In this document: positions 1 through 12,510 of the stretch, piece by piece | How the letters are laid out: each line of letters starts with the position of its first letter | How positions within the stretch are numbered: the first letter of the stretch is position 1 | DNA from: Trifolium pratense | Lineage: Eukaryota; Streptophyta; Magnoliopsida; Fabales; Fabaceae | NCBI RefSeq assembly: GCF_020283565.1 | Contig: NC_060063.1 | Coordinates: forward strand, 5,106,563-5,170,562 | Length of the DNA stretch: 64,000 nt | Direction: 5' to 3' | Position numbers and translations under genes: made by a program | The notes under the pieces: generated by a model | Database searches by the model: none | What the model saw: only the letters and a program-made list of their open reading frames with translations | What the model was told of the DNA's origin: nothing

Positions 1-692
1 TTGCAATGGTAAACTAAACCATATTAGTATCCAAATGATATTTTTTTTATCCTCTATGTGGATCACTATTAAGTACCAATGTTGATAATCATGATCTTCA
101 ATAGGAACATATATCTACATATATAAAGTATATCTTAAATCATACAGTTTAGTTATTACTATTAAAGATTCTTAATTTTTAAGCAAGTCATAGTAAGTGT
201 TACTAGTTTGAAATTGACAAAGTATGGCAAATAAGGGTCTCGAAACAAAATTTCCAGCTTTTCTTTTGTAGCCTTGTTACCAACTTCCATCTAACAATAT
301 GCAATACAAATGTAACTTTAACTAAATTTCTACCAAAATGTTAAAAATAAAATTTAACTATCATTAAATTTTGAGTTAAACTTTTACGTCAAATGACGGT
401 GGCAAGCACCAAACCTCTTTCTTATATGTGTGCCTTTGCTTCCAATTTATAGTCACAACTATCATGTTTATTATCTAAATAAGTAAAATCACAATGAGAT
501 AATATCAACTTTAAAAATATATTAATTAAGAAAATCGAAAATCATATTCTCGAATTCGTTACCCAATCGCCAATCAAACCATCGAATATCATGCATTCAA
601 AATTATTGCGCAATCCCAAGCAATATTCACCAACCTTAAAGATCATGGGAATACAACAAAATTGAAGCAAAAAAAAAATAGTGTTAACAATT

Positions 693-790
693 GGTATACT
701 TGCCATAGTGGTTGGAAATATTGTCTTGCATTGAAGGGTTGCGGGTTCGAATCATAGCTAAGACAAAATTGTATTATCTTCCCTCTACAT
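693..790 (+). repeat. tRNA-derived SINE-like fragment
   Basis: It contains a box A-like TGCCATAGTGG (701-711) and a box B GGTTCGAATC (744-753) 33 bases apart, the internal pol III promoter layout of plant SINEs. A second shorter copy of the first half occurs at about 32700-32740 without box B. No clean tail or target duplication was found. Confidence 0.5.
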
Positions 791-794
791 CCAC

Positions 795-1720
795 ATTTTA
801 ATTACATGATCTCATCATTGCAGCCATTGTCAATATTTTGTGGAAGGTTTGGAAATGCAGGAACAATGTCAGATTTAATGATATTTATCCCTATTTTTCT
901 CGTTATATGATCTATCTGAAAAGTCTTATTCATCAAGCAGCTCATTATTCCAAAGGTCACATGTACTCATCTATAAAAGAATTTTCTATCCTCAAGCATT
1001 TTGGTGTTGATTGTCATCCTCCCCCTCCGCCATCTATTAAACAAGTCAATTGGATCATGCCTCCTAGTTTTTGGGTGAAGTGCAATACTGATGGAGCATC
1101 TAGAGGTTCTCCAGGTATATCTTCTTGTGGTGGCATCTTTAGAGACCATCTTGGTACTTTTTTAGGTGCATTTTCAGCTAACATTGGTGTTGCAACCTCT
1201 CTTTATGCTAAATTTGCGCTGCAATTTATGCTATTGAATTTGCTTCTGCTAAAGGATGGACCCATCTTTGGCTTGAATGTGACTCTATCCTCTTAGTTCA
1301 AGCTTTCACTAATGTGAATGTGGTCCCTTGGAAGCTGAAGGTTAAATGGAAAAATTGTCTTCATATCGTTAGAAATTTTCGTTTTAGATTTTCTCATATT
1401 TATAGAGAAGAAAATACTTGTGCAGACAGATTAGCTAATGCGGGCTTTTTTGTTGATGGGTTAGTCTGGTGGGACCAATTACCAAGTTGCTCTAGAGAGA
1501 CTTTCTTTAGAGATAGAGTTGGTTTGTCTAATTATCGCTTTCGCTAATCTTGTTTTGGTGGGTTTGGTTTATGCCCCCCCACCCTTTCTTTTGTTTTTCA
1601 ATTTAATAATACTTTTGGTGAGATGGTAGAGGAGTGGTAGTTCATTGAGGTGTCAACATAGTTGGGATATCGATTACTTACTATGATGCCATACTCTCCA
1701 TTTTTGCAAAAAAAAAAAAA
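795..1720 (+). mobile_element. 5'-truncated LINE (non-LTR retrotransposon), 3' end with poly(A)
   Basis: The 3' end of a plant L1-type LINE: the C-terminal RNase H region, a short 3' UTR with a C-rich run near 1574, and an A-run at 1707-1720. Everything 5' of the RNase H linker is absent, as expected for 5'-truncated insertion. It lies antisense in an intron of ULP1 copy 1; the corresponding intron of copy 2 (about 55445-55560) is only about 115 bases and lacks it. No convincing target duplication was identified. Confidence 0.75.
838..1547 (+). pseudogene. LINE RNase H domain (RVT_3 type), frameshifted
   Basis: The first frame (838-1296) carries a linker and the RNase H start WVKCNTDGASRGSPG, with the first active-site Asp in NTDGA, followed by GGIFRDHLGTFLGAFS. 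After about 1225 the homologous reading moves to another frame: AIEFASAKGW, LWLECDS, then HIYREENTCADRLAN with the final Asp, ending at the stop at 1545-1547. The domain is thus complete but broken by one frameshift. In its family this domain removes the RNA strand during target-primed reverse transcription. The reverse transcriptase and endonuclease are missing, so the copy is dead. Confidence 0.8.
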
Positions 1721-2722
1721 ACTTGGCATGCAAAAAATGTTTGCCTTTGTAATTTAGTTTTTCAAACTAATCAACAACATGTGCACATGAAATCTCACAT
1801 TCTTAGAAAATAAATATAAACACATAATTGCTTCATCAGGCTTTAGGTACATCTTAATGGGGGAATCACCATTTTGCATACTACAAACACAACAAACATG
1901 TTATTACTTCTCTTTTAAGGTAAAAAAGTATAACAAAAAAATTCAAATGTTTAAATGAAATGAATCTCAAATGTAGTTTTTAATATTGTTACCTTTGGCA
2001 AAGTGACTTTTGTTATGTCAAATTTGTAGGCCTTGCAGCTTGATCCTAGCGTACGAAGTTGAGTTTCCAATGTATTTTTTTATTTTGTAAGATGATTTTT
2101 CCGCTTGAAACTTGATGGTGAAGGAGTGAAGGACAACATTTTCGCAATATTTTCACTTTCAATATCAGTAACTTTGTTATTCATCCTCTGTTGGTAATTA
2201 TAGTTACACGCAGAAAGACCAAGATGGATGTTTCCATCAACAAGCGGATTTGTGTGTTCTTCTTTGACACTTTTCACGTTTGGTTCATGGATAACAGTTA
2301 TGCCATCGTTTTTTTGGTTGTTTCCCCAACAAATGTTGTTTTCAAAGTTTCCTTCAACTCATTCTTTTTTAAGTCCACCAAAATACGCAACATCTTTGTT
2401 TGTGTTTCATCCATTTGTTTAATTATTTTAACAGCCTCTGAACACACATTTATATAGCATCAATATCAAACCAATATTCATTTTTCCCAACAAAAAAGTA
2501 TATTAACTTCAAATATATTTCTAGATGTACCTGATTCTCCTTGATGAGTTCTTGAATCAAGTTGTTTTGGACATGTAATTCATTTTTTGGTTCTTCTGAT
2601 ACAACAGAACCATCGTACGCAAACTGTGACTAGAACATGTATTTTTTTGAGTCAACATAGGATGGAAAAAAATTCAAAATACAACCACAAACAACCATGC
2701 ACCAACAGTGTTGTCATCTAAC

Positions 2723-2734
2723 CACTACAAGAAA
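2723..2734 (+). repeat. CACTA-type terminus (left)
   Basis: CACTACAAGAAA is a frequent terminal sequence of plant CACTA elements. It marks the junction with ULP1 copy 1. It is not well matched to the right end at 13446. Confidence 0.5.
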
Positions 2735-3322
2735 TTTTACAAATACCAACAGAAGGTTATAGTGACAGAAATTTATACTGTATGTATAGCCATCTTATAC
2801 CTGCGTATTATGTAACACCCCATTTTCAGGAACTATAGAAAATGGTGTTAAGTCGTAAAATTTAATCGCGAATATGAATTAACTCTATTTATATATTTTA
2901 CTCGTAATGAAATATCAATAATACATTTTTATTTTTACTTTGAGTCTAAATAAAATTTAATAAATATAAAATGAAAACACATTATTATATAGAATATGCA
3001 TCATATATTTCACAAAGTCATAATTTTCATGCCAGTAGGCTTACATAGTTAAACTTGACAGGTATAGTTAACTATTTCACAAAACCTGCAAGTAAATAGT
3101 TCCTAATTAGATCAAACTATTCTTAACTAATCATGAGTCATACACCTTATCCCCTAGAAGTTACTGCCACCAAGAGTCACAAAAGAGAGTCACGAAGCAT
3201 GGACTTATCTAGTCTATTATAATAACCCAAAAGGCTTCAAGACTTAATCCTACCATTAGTTAGTATTTTACATACTGCCTAACCATTATTATTATTATTA
3301 ATGACCATTAGGGAGACTTCCA

Positions 3323-3841
3323 TTATTCCCTAGCTTCTCCACCACTAGAGTCTTCAGAAGGATCTTCATCAGGTACAATTTGATTATCATTATTATTCAT
3401 TCTTAAATTTGCTTGATGATTCACAAAATTATAATAAACTGGACTACGGCTACGCACTCTCATACGGGCAGTACGACCAACACGAGGCCTTGGTCCCCTA
3501 GGTCCAGTAGAGTGAGAACCCCTTCCAACTCCATTAAGGTTGAGGGCCATTATCATTCTCTCTAATGGCAGCACCATCTCCAGGGTAATATGGTGTATGA
3601 TAAATGAAACAAGTAATCCTCCTATTCCTTCAGTTGTCTTCACGAATCCAGTAAAAGTCAAGGTTTGTGACGCTCTATCCAGCTCCCAAACAGCGTCACC
3701 CATCTCCTCTAGACACTCAATTCTCCGGGTTCCCGAGTGGTTCAGCGGCTCCCTCGGCATTATCTGTAATATAAGGGTGAAATACTCGTACACAAGCTTA
3801 CCACGCGATGAGATCACAAGGTTACACATAGTATTATACAC
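3323..3841 (-). CDS. Hypothetical 172-aa ORF inside the solo LTR
   Basis: An open frame on the same strand as the LTR promoter and about 1.3 kb downstream of its TATA box. The N-terminal half is hydrophobic and charged with no family I recognise. The C-terminal half has a Gly/Arg/Pro-rich stretch (TGPRGPRPRVGRTARMRVRS) and an acidic tail (DEDPSEDSSGGE). It has no reverse transcriptase, gag zinc knuckle or integrase motif. It may be chance coding in an LTR, or an accessory ORF of this retrotransposon family. There is no evidence of expression beyond orientation. Confidence 0.35.
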   Translation of the reverse strand: MYNTMCNLVISSRGKLVYEYFTLILQIMPREPLNHSGTRRIECLEEMGDAVWELDRASQTLTFTGFVKTTEGIGGLLVSFIIHHITLEMVLPLERMIMALNLNGVGRGSHSTGPRGPRPRVGRTARMRVRSRSPVYYNFVNHQANLRMNNNDNQIVPDEDPSEDSSGGEARE

Positions 3842-5115
3842 TTACATGCATTTTATCTCTTCTAATTACTATACATGTCTAGACATAAAATTATGTTGAA
3901 TCAAAGAATCACATATTATCATAAGCAGTTTCACAGAAAATTTAATAGTTAATCACAGAAGCATGTATCACAAAACATTTGATAGCTAATCACAGAAGCA
4001 TGTATTGTGATAAATGTAAGAATTCATCTCAGAAGCATGTATCAATAAGTTAATATATTAGGGTCATCACTTAAGATTATTCACATTCAAGACATTATAG
4101 CACTTAGTCAAATAATTCTCACCACCCAAAATTTGTTAGTCCTCATCGAATTCAAATGATAAACCGAGACAAAAATTCACTATCCAAAGTTAGTTTACTT
4201 AACTTATTTGGTATTTATTTTTGACACACAGACTCCATGGAGACTTTTATTATGAGCGTAAGGCCGTTTCAACTGCCATATCATGGTTGTATGCAATCGA
4301 CATATATCAAATATGTCTCAACCATTCTGGCCCGAGCGCTACACCTTATTATAGATAGTCCTGCACAGTCAGGTTTCACCACGTCGGGTTGTATGATTTC
4401 CTCCAGTCAGAGTTGCTATCACTGACTATTGGTAGGAGTTCAAAACGTCGGTGATCCCCATTAGGTCTTGAGGCGACCCAGCCGGACCTATCCTCAGTCT
4501 TACATACATTCTAGTACTGTAAGAAACACCCTGTTTTGCTCTTTACCTATTAAAGGTGATTAATTATTCAACTCATCGACTTTGATTTACTTTGTTATCA
4601 GTCAATTTAGTATAGTTAGTATCCGAAACTCATGTTCACCTCAACTTTTTACCATAAACAGCTTCAAGTACACACATAGTTTACAATAGATAGTTCAAAG
4701 ATGTAGAGAATGTATCATGAATTATTATTCTAACTATTTGAACATGCTGTTTTATATTATGAGAAAATGAGTTAAGATCATATATAGATTGTATTCACAT
4801 ACCACATATATTAAAAGAGAGTTCTACTTTCAACAATTCAATGTTACAGGGATTATCATCCCCTGCATATTAACTTATTTTAATCAATTCTATGTTACCT
4901 TATAATTATAACATTAAGTACACAAGTTCCTAATTATAACTAATAATATATATACAATTACCACATTTCTTGTGCTCACCAACTTATTATTAGTATAACC
5001 CCTTACCTTTGAGCTTTTCAGAATAACTTGTGCAATCTCCTTCTTCTATGTTACCTTTTAAGTAATCCTCAGCTTGAAAGTGATGGTTGTGTGAAAGGTA
5101 CTGAACACTAAGGTC

Positions 5116-5124
5116 CTATTTATA
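5116..5124 (-). promoter_or_regulatory. TATA box of the solo LTR
   Basis: On the minus strand the sequence reads CTATAAATAGGACC, a strong plant TATA motif about 380 bases from the 5' edge of the LTR. It fits the expected U3 promoter position. Confidence 0.55.
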
Positions 5125-6247
5125 GAGTTTCACTTCTACTTCTACATGGTAAATATATGTCCACGTTTTTACTTTCAGTTAAGTCCACGTTTCCACTTTT
5201 ACTTGTGAAGAAAATTAAGCCACCATGATGCATAACGTGTAATTCTTATCCCATACAATGAATTTATTATTATTATTATTATTTTTTGTGATATAATTTA
5301 TACGGTCGATTAAGGCACTGTCTAAATTTCGGTAGAATTTTAAGCCTGAAATTTTATCATAGCCTATCGAAATATTTCATGATTGATTTCTAAAATTATT
5401 TTTCTTAAATTCACAGTCTAAAGGGTAAATTAATTATCGGTCTACACAAAATAAAACTACTTTCAAGGCACACATAAAACAAGTTAAAAATATTTGGGTG
5501 TTACATATTAGTACTTAACCATGTGTGTATATATAATATCCCACAGTCATTACCGTTAGGTTGTAGCCTTGTCTACATATAAACGACATTTAGTTAATAC
5601 ATAAATAAATATCAATCATGTGTTATGAACGTAAATAAATATTAAAATTTACACCATACTTACTTTGGGAAAAATCCATGTAGCCTTCTTTCTATTACCA
5701 AAAGTTGCCAATTGATGAACTTTAAAAGCACTAGAAAAATTTAAAAATCAACAAAGTTTTAATAGGCAGTAAGTGGACGAACAGAGGCAAACCAAAGGCA
5801 AACTAATTAAAATAACAACTTACTCTGTAAAAAAATTTCTTCGCTGCCTCAGGTATCTTACGATGTAATGAACAAAGACAAACTATAACATTGTCCTTAG
5901 GACACATAATTATTAATTGCCAATGCTCGCTGTACACGTGAAAGAATGAGGTGAATCAAAACATTGTAATGAGGTGATGAAAGAATGAATAACAAGTGAA
6001 GTGAATCAAAACTAAAGGTTTAAATCAGAGCTTACTCCAAAAGATGTGGTGCTAAGTAGCACACTTTGTTTAAATCACGCAAATGATTTTGTATGTATTG
6101 TTTACCCGCCTTTTGAAGTGAAACTGGCTTTGATGCAAAACTCAATTGACATGGGTCCAAAAATGCAAACAGATATGAGTTTTTTGTGCCTATGGAAAGA
6201 CGTTGCATATACCTGAATAGTAAAGAGAGAGAAAAAAAGACTTTTTA

Positions 6248-6248
<1 letters not shown>

Positions 6249-6304
<56 letters not shown>
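6249..6304. repeat. (TA)n microsatellite
   Basis: About 28 uninterrupted TA units in an intron of the CACTA protease gene. Confidence 0.95.
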
Positions 6305-6308
<4 letters not shown>

Positions 6309-7877
6309 ATAGCAGTAACAAAAATGTACTTACGTGCACCAAAGCTGTAGAATTGAAAGGTCAAGCCAATTATCACCCACCAACAAGTCTTTCATATACT
6401 TTGGCGACATATTAAAATTGGTGACAAACTTATCATGTTCTAACCGTATGGGCAAATATGTTTTCCTTCTGACAATCATGCATAACAATTTTTGAACTGA
6501 GTCTACACCATTATCTAAGTCCTCTTTAATGTTTGTTGGTGCAGCAGAACAACTAGCTTTCACACTGTCATAGTTCCCTACAACATGTTTTGGAGACCAA
6601 TCGTCCACCACTTGCTTTGTAGGGGAGGCGTTTTGAGAGAAACCGATAGACTTAAGTGTCTCCATCATTGTCTTTTGCATCAATTGATGCTCTTCAGCCA
6701 TCTTCTCTTCAAATTCAGCTCTAATTTTTTCTTCTAGTTGTGAGAGCTGCTCAGCGACATTTGTATTCGATGATGACCGTGAAGCCCTTCCAAAATAATT
6801 GCTAAATGTAGCACCTCGTCCAACACCACGAACTTGGCCACCTTGCTCAGCTGTTCCAAGGGCACTTGTTAGAATATCATCACGTCCGATTGGAACAAAG
6901 TTGCCCTTTTTCGTCTCTTCAACTAGAGAGTCCTACAAAAAAAGTAAGCATAATGCATTAAGTTTCCAGTAATTTTGGGTAACCAACATAATGCAGTTAT
7001 TGCATAGGTAGCATAAGATAGCATTGCCAAAGGACACAAAAAGTATAAGTCTGCATTTAAACATGCTGCAGAGACATAATGCAGTTACTGCATAAGTCTG
7101 CATTTAAGTAGCATAAGATACTGCATAAGTCTGCGTTTAAGTATAACACAGTAAGTAGCAAAATGTAGTAGCATAAGACTGCATAAGTTAGCATATCTCA
7201 ATAAGCATAATGCAATAACACAAAAGTTTACTTACAATTTTATCGGCAACAACTTGTGTAGCCGTTGATGTGTACGAACTATCTTTTGTTTGTCGTGTCC
7301 TCTTCCAGCTTTCATGACGGGTGGGTGGAGATGGACTACGATCACCACTCTCTGCCAACAACCTCTTTTCAGCCATCATAGTCTCCGTAAGCAATTCATA
7401 CTCTCCACGTGTAATCTATGGGGGTGGCAATTGTTGGCCACTTTTTTCTTACCCTTTTGACTTTTTTCCTAACACCAGAACAAAGAACATTACTACTAAA
7501 CCATAGTACCTTACTACCAATCCGAGATTACTAAATTTATGTACAAAGAACACTACTACTAACCTTAAATTCAGGTGTATCTCGTGACGCCAAAAACTGT
7601 TTCCATACATCTGGTTTAATAAAATTATACCTCACATATGGAGGTTTGCGATCTGTTTTGGGCTTTGAAACATATTCTCTCGTGAGTTGTGTCTTAAAAC
7701 CTCTCCATCGAATCTTTATCTGGATCTTCATTAATTACTGGAACATCAAAATAACTCTACATATATAGATTAAAATTTGTGTTAGTATTTTTTTCCACAT
7801 AATAACAAAACTGCCAGATAAATGAAAGCAAATAATATCACTTGATACAAAGATTAAAAGATAAATGATAATTTTAA

Positions 7878-8879
7878 GGCAGAATTACACTCAAGGTCCT
7901 TTATCTTATTTATTTGTAACAATTTGATCCTTTATCTATTTTTTGTAACGTTTAGGTCCTTTATCTCTTATAAAGTGCACATATAAGTCCTTTTATTATT
8001 TTTTTTAAAAAAATACTGATATGGCAAGCCACATCAGATAATTTTATTCTTTAAAATATATTTTTATAAAAAAAATAAAAAATCTGGAAATAGGATGAAG
8101 ATGTTCTTCATCTTGTTCCTTTGAATCTTCATCTTCTTTAAATAGAAAAAAAAAAATCTATTCAAATATACCTCTAAATATTATGGATGTATGTTATAAT
8201 CACCTCAAACTTTTACTAAACACAAAAATCAAAACTCCCAAATTCAAAAAAAAAAAACTCTAAAAATCTTATATTGAAATTAAAAAGATTAAAGGATTTC
8301 TAACACATATGTAGGAAATAAAGAACTTTATAATTTAATTAGTTCACATAACATGGTAAACACATCTATTTGCAGAACTCTTTCTTGACATCAACCCAAC
8401 ACTAATTCTTTTTTTTTTTTTTGACAAAACCCAACACTAACTCTTCTTTCTTTATAATTTAGAACTTTTTAATTTGAATATGAGTTTTTAGGGTTTATTA
8501 TGAATTTGGGGGTTTTGATTTTTGTGTTTAGAAAAGGATTGAGTTGAACATAACATAAACTTATAATATTTGAAGGTATGTGTGAATAGACATTTTTTTT
8601 TTATTGAAGAAAGAAGATGAAGATTTCAAAGGAAGAAGATGAAGTTGATGACCATGTTCTTCCAATTTTCAGAATTTTTTATTTTAAATAAAAAAATATT
8701 TTAAAGAATAAAATTATCTGATGTGGCTTGCCACATCAGTATTTTTTGAATAAAAAATAAGAAAAAGGACTTATATGTACATTTTATAAAAGATAAAGGA
8801 CTTAAACGTTACAAAAAAAAGGTAAAGGACTAAAGTGTTACAAATAAATAAGATAAAGGACCTTGAATGTAATTCTGCC
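7878..8879. mobile_element. Long-hairpin Mutator-like MITE, 1002 bp
   Basis: Both ends read GGCAGAATTACA... inwards. The arms continue as imperfect inverted repeats for most of each half: the left arm from 7878 to about 8280 pairs with the right arm from 8879 back to about 8470. Paired landmarks are GGCAAGCCACATCAG (left, about 8024) and TGGCTTGCCACATCAG (right, about 8723). The flanks carry a perfect 9-bp duplication TAATTTTAA (7869-7877 and 8880-8888), the Mutator target size. It has no coding capacity. Inside are many copies of a GGTCCTTTATCT-type phrase. It sits in an intron of the CACTA protease gene. Confidence 0.92.
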
Positions 8880-9369
8880 TAATTTTAAAATACCTCAAGA
8901 TCAGTCCACAATTTTTTTTTTCTTTGTCTACGTCCTTCCACTCATGTTTCAAAATACTACAACAACTTCGAGCAAGATATGCCAAATAACTCTTAAACGT
9001 TTTTGCATGAGCACCAGAAACATTCCAAGTTGCTGGATCAAATTTCACAGTTAGGATTTGACCCGATTGATGAACTTTGGTAAGTTTTCTCATCATAGTA
9101 GCACCTCTGCCTATTTTTTTTTGGCTTGAAGAAGCGGTGACGGTTGAATCAGCCATGTATCTACTTACACAAAATGAAAACGTTGATTAATTAGGATCAA
9201 ATTAAGCACAAAAAATGCAAATGGCAAAAGCAAAGATGTAATTAAATCAAAATTCAGAAACATAGTAATTAACTTATTACAAAAAAACACAAACTTATTC
9301 AATGAAAAAACACAAATGTATAAACTTGTTAAATCAAAATACACAAACGTACTAGTCCTGCCATATCCC

Positions 9370-12300
9370 TTATTGATGATCCGAACGAATAGCTTGCACA
9401 TCATCCTCTTCATTTTCTTCAACGAAGGTAGGCACATTTGTTGAGAAAGGAAGAGTTTCGGAAATATCAAGAATCACATCTTGATTTTCATCACTACCTT
9501 GCACATTTTTTTCTTGTAAAACCACCGACCACCTGCTGTTAGGCGAAGGATCTTTAACATAAAACACTTGTTTTGCTTGGGATGCCATGATGAAAGGTTC
9601 GTCGGTATAAGCTAAGTTAGAAAGATCAACCAATGTAAATCCTAATTCATCGATTCGTACACCACTGTTAATATTAATCCACTTGCATTTAAATAGAGGC
9701 ACTTTAAACATAACGTAATCAACCTCCCAAATCTCTTCAATCACCCCATAGTAGGGTGTAGATGCCATAACCGGGGTTTTATCCTTGGAACTAGAGAAAT
9801 GCATGGACTCGGCCACAATCATAACCCCACTATTTTGCATGGTACTATGATCATCCTTTACTTCTGTATAAAAGCAAGTTTTATTGATATCATATGCACT
9901 CCAAGTTATTATGTTACATTTAGGCTCATAAGACAACCACTTTATTGTATCAGAATCACTACCATCATAAGCAACCTTTTCTTTAAACCACTAAGGAAAA
10001 CTCTTATTATGTTCTTTTAACAACCCTTTTTCATTAATTCTTAGGTACTTTTTCTTCACAATGCTTTTGACATTTAAACCTTGTATACCCATACCTTCAC
10101 ATCTTCCATCGTGACGAGACTTGGGAACCCCTATAGCATCCACTTCTGACAAATAGTTTGAACAAAACTCAATAGCTTCTTCTGCAATGTACCTCTCAAC
10201 GATCGATGCTTCCGGACGGTGCAGATTTTTTGTATACCCTTTTAGTATTTTCATATATCGCTCCATTGGATACATCCACCTTAAATAAATGGGTCCGCAC
10301 AATCTGATCTCTCGTACTAGATGAACAATTAAGTGAACTATAATGTCAAAAAATGAAGGAGGGAAATACATCTCCAATTGACACAAGATAACCGCAGCCT
10401 CGTTTTCCAACTCGTCTAACTTCAATAGATCAATGGCTTTACAACATATTGCATTGAAGAATAAGCACAACCTACTTATAGTTTTCCGAACATTGTCGGG
10501 CAATATCCCACGAATAGCCACGGGTAGGAGTTGTTGCATCAACACATGACAATCATGAGACTTTAAGCCAATTAATTTCAGATCATTCATTGATACAAGC
10601 TTATTGACATTTGATGAGTAACCATGCGGCACTTTGATACTTTTTAAACACTCACAAAAACTTGTTTTCTCTTTTTTAGACAAAGTGTAACATGCTGGTG
10701 GCAAATATGTCCTGTTATTTATTTGTTGTGGTAATAACTCTTTTCGTATACCCATCAAATCCATATCTAGACGAGCATTTATACCATCCTTTGTCTTGCC
10801 TGCAATGTTGAGAAATGTTCCGATTACAATATCACATACATTTTTCTCCACATGCATCACATCAATACAATGTTTTACATCAAGACTGGACCAATATGGA
10901 AGATCAAAGAACACCAACCTCTTTTTCCATGAAAATTTCACATCAGACTTTTTTTCTTCCACATCAGACTTTTTTTTGCCCTTTCCAACGTCCTTTCCAA
11001 AGACAACATTAATATCTCGTTGTAGTTCATAAACTCGCTCTCCAGTTAAGGGCTCCGGAGCAACACCATTCTCCGGGTGATCATTGAAAGCTTTCCGAAA
11101 TCTACAATATGGATGATAACAGTTTAGAAATCTCTGATGCCCAAGATACACAATTTTCTTTCCCTTTTTCAATTGTTTGAAATCTGTGTCTTTTGCACAT
11201 ATAGGACACGCTAAGTGCCCTTTAACACTATACCCAAACAAATTGTCATACGCCGGAAAGTCGTTGATGGTGCAAAACAACATGACACGCATATTGAATT
11301 GTTCTCCAGAATACGCATCAAAAACATCAACTCCTTGCTCCCACAACACTCTTAAATCATCAATTAGGGGATTTAGATAAACATCTATGTCATTTCCGGG
11401 TTGTCTTGGGCCCGAAATCATCATCGATAACATAATATATTTACGCTTCATGCACAACCAAGGAGATAGGTTGTAAATCATGAGCAGAACAGGCCATGAA
11501 CTATGGTTAGTACTTTGATTGCCAAACGGATTCATTCCATCAATAGCAAGTCCAAGTCTAAGGTTTCTCGACTACTTGCCAAAATTTGGAAACAAAGAAT
11601 CGATTTTCTTCCATTGCAAAGAATCAGCTACATGGCGAATTTGTCCATCACATTTTCTCTCTTCTACATGCCATCTAAGATTCTTTGCGTCATTTGCATT
11701 AGCGAACAATCTCTTGAACCTTGGAATTATTGGTAGGTACCATACAACTTTCGCGGGAGAACCCTTTTTCGTCACATCATTACTAGAATCACCATCTTTC
11801 TTTTTGTAGCGTGACGCCATGCACTTCAGACAATGATCAGAGTTTGCAAACTCTTTTCTGTATAATATGCAATCATTTGGGCACACATGTATCCTTTCAT
11901 ACTCCAAACCCATCAGACACAATACTTTCTTCGCCTCGTAACACCGGTTTGGTATTACGTTACCTTCAGGAAGCATTTGTGTCAACAATTCAAGCAATTC
12001 GCTAAAACTTTTGTCAATCCACCCATTCTTTGCCTTCAGATTAAACAACTTTAACACCGCTGACAAACGTGTAAAATTTGTGCATCCTGGGTACAAAGGT
12101 GTATCCTTGTCACTGCACAACGTATCATGCACATGAGCCGTCTTAAACGAGTCTTCTCCGATATCACGCAACATGTCTTCAAGACGATCATCCACATCTA
12201 CACTAATGTTTTCGCTTTGGGACACACTTCGGTTTGTTACTACTTCACCGTGTCATATCCATTTTGTATAATTTTGACAAATCCCATTGCAAATGAGATG

Positions 12301-12510
12301 ACTAATGATTTGGTCCTTATGAATTTCTAGTTTTTTATTTCCACAAAGAACACATGGACATCGAAAATGTACATTACTTTTAGGAGGAAGATTTTTTTCA
12401 TCATTACTTTCGGGAGATGGAAGATTGATTTCAGCAAATCGAAAAAATTCAACCACTCCCTATTCAAACTAGGCACTTAATCTACTAGTTTTCATCCAAC
12501 TATGATCCAT
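9370..12510 (-). pseudogene. CACTA TNP2-type transposase (Transposase_21, DUF4218, DUF4216 regions) with in-frame stops
   Basis: One frame runs from MDHSWMKTSRLS (start 12508-12510) to the stop at about 9370. Features in order: N-terminal CPCVLCGNKK zinc-like segment, LRLGLAIDGMNPFG, the transposase core (SSWPVLLMIYNLSPW, MMISGPRQPGND, TINDFPAYDNLFGYS, CPICAKDT, DVMHVEKNVCD), then the DUF4218-type part (PIYLRWMYPMERYMK) and DUF4216-type end (VDYVMFKVPLFKCKW). At least six premature stops break it: 12469-12471, 12460-12462, 12253-12255 (a Trp position in KWI-HGE), 11572-11574 and 9991-9993, with two of these in the first exon. Apart from these stops the frame is preserved, so inactivation looks fairly recent. 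The family's role is to bind element ends and catalyse cut-and-paste transposition. Confidence 0.9.

Larger units (their letters stand above)
1..2635 (-). pseudogene. MULE-type ULP1 (C48) cysteine protease, decayed copy 1, 3' end cut by window edge
   Basis: Read on the minus strand, scattered exons match the ULP1-like proteins carried by plant MULEs. The most C-terminal visible exon (about 20-120) holds HWYLIVI with the catalytic His at about 79-81. A one-base slip in the A-run just after it throws the following LDTN catalytic-Asp stretch out of frame. Upstream exons include VGEYCLGLRNNF (about 600-650), WCLPPS (about 395-450) and the polar segment around 2080-2280 (FTPSPSSFKR). The same exons recur in the same order at 54740-56560. 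An intron between about 655 and 1790 has been filled by a SINE-like piece and a LINE. The catalytic Cys exon would lie left of base 1. Family assignment is strong; exon borders are approximate. Confidence 0.7.
2811..5505 (-). mobile_element. Solo LTR (2695 bp) of a gypsy-type, probably Tekay/Del-like, retrotransposon
   Basis: It starts TGTAACACCC and ends GGGTGTTACA, a perfect 10-bp inverted TG...CA terminus. It is flanked by a perfect 5-bp target duplication TATTA (2806-2810 and 5506-5510). There is no internal region, so this is one LTR left by recombination, or a non-autonomous unit. A TATA box on the minus strand (5116-5124) sets the transcription direction. Length and terminal sequence resemble Tekay/Del chromovirus LTRs; that lineage call is an inference. 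It sits inside the 3' part of the CACTA protease gene. Confidence 0.85.
5640..9156 (-). pseudogene. CACTA TNP1-like protein: Transposase_24 domain plus C48 (ULP1-like) protease, broken
   Basis: The start at 9154-9156 gives MADSTVTASSSQKK, then an exon resembling the N terminus of plant Ptta/En/Spm Transposase_24 proteins. An A-run near 8915 shifts frame just before WTDLE and the splice donor. Later exons: SYFDVPVINED and TQLTREYVSK (about 7760-7565, another frameshift), EYELLTETMMAEKR (7395-7240), GRVRGVG-type and glutamate-rich coiled region (6935-6330), AFLDPCQLSF (6210-6010), and the protease His motif HWQL (codons 5914-5925). The next exon, WIFPK, ends at about 5665. The exon with the catalytic Cys is absent before the element's left end. 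The intron between the first two exons holds the hairpin MITE. In CACTA elements this gene accompanies the TNP2 transposase. This copy is inactive. Confidence 0.75.

Noticed and set aside
693..753. A tRNA gene suggested by box A and box B
   Set aside because: It cannot form a full cloverleaf with acceptor stem; SINE origin explains the boxes. The same applies to 17335, 33669, 34743 and 46052.
3540..3899. Plus-strand 119-codon frame in the solo LTR
   Set aside because: Antisense shadow of the minus-strand ORF, against the LTR's promoter direction.
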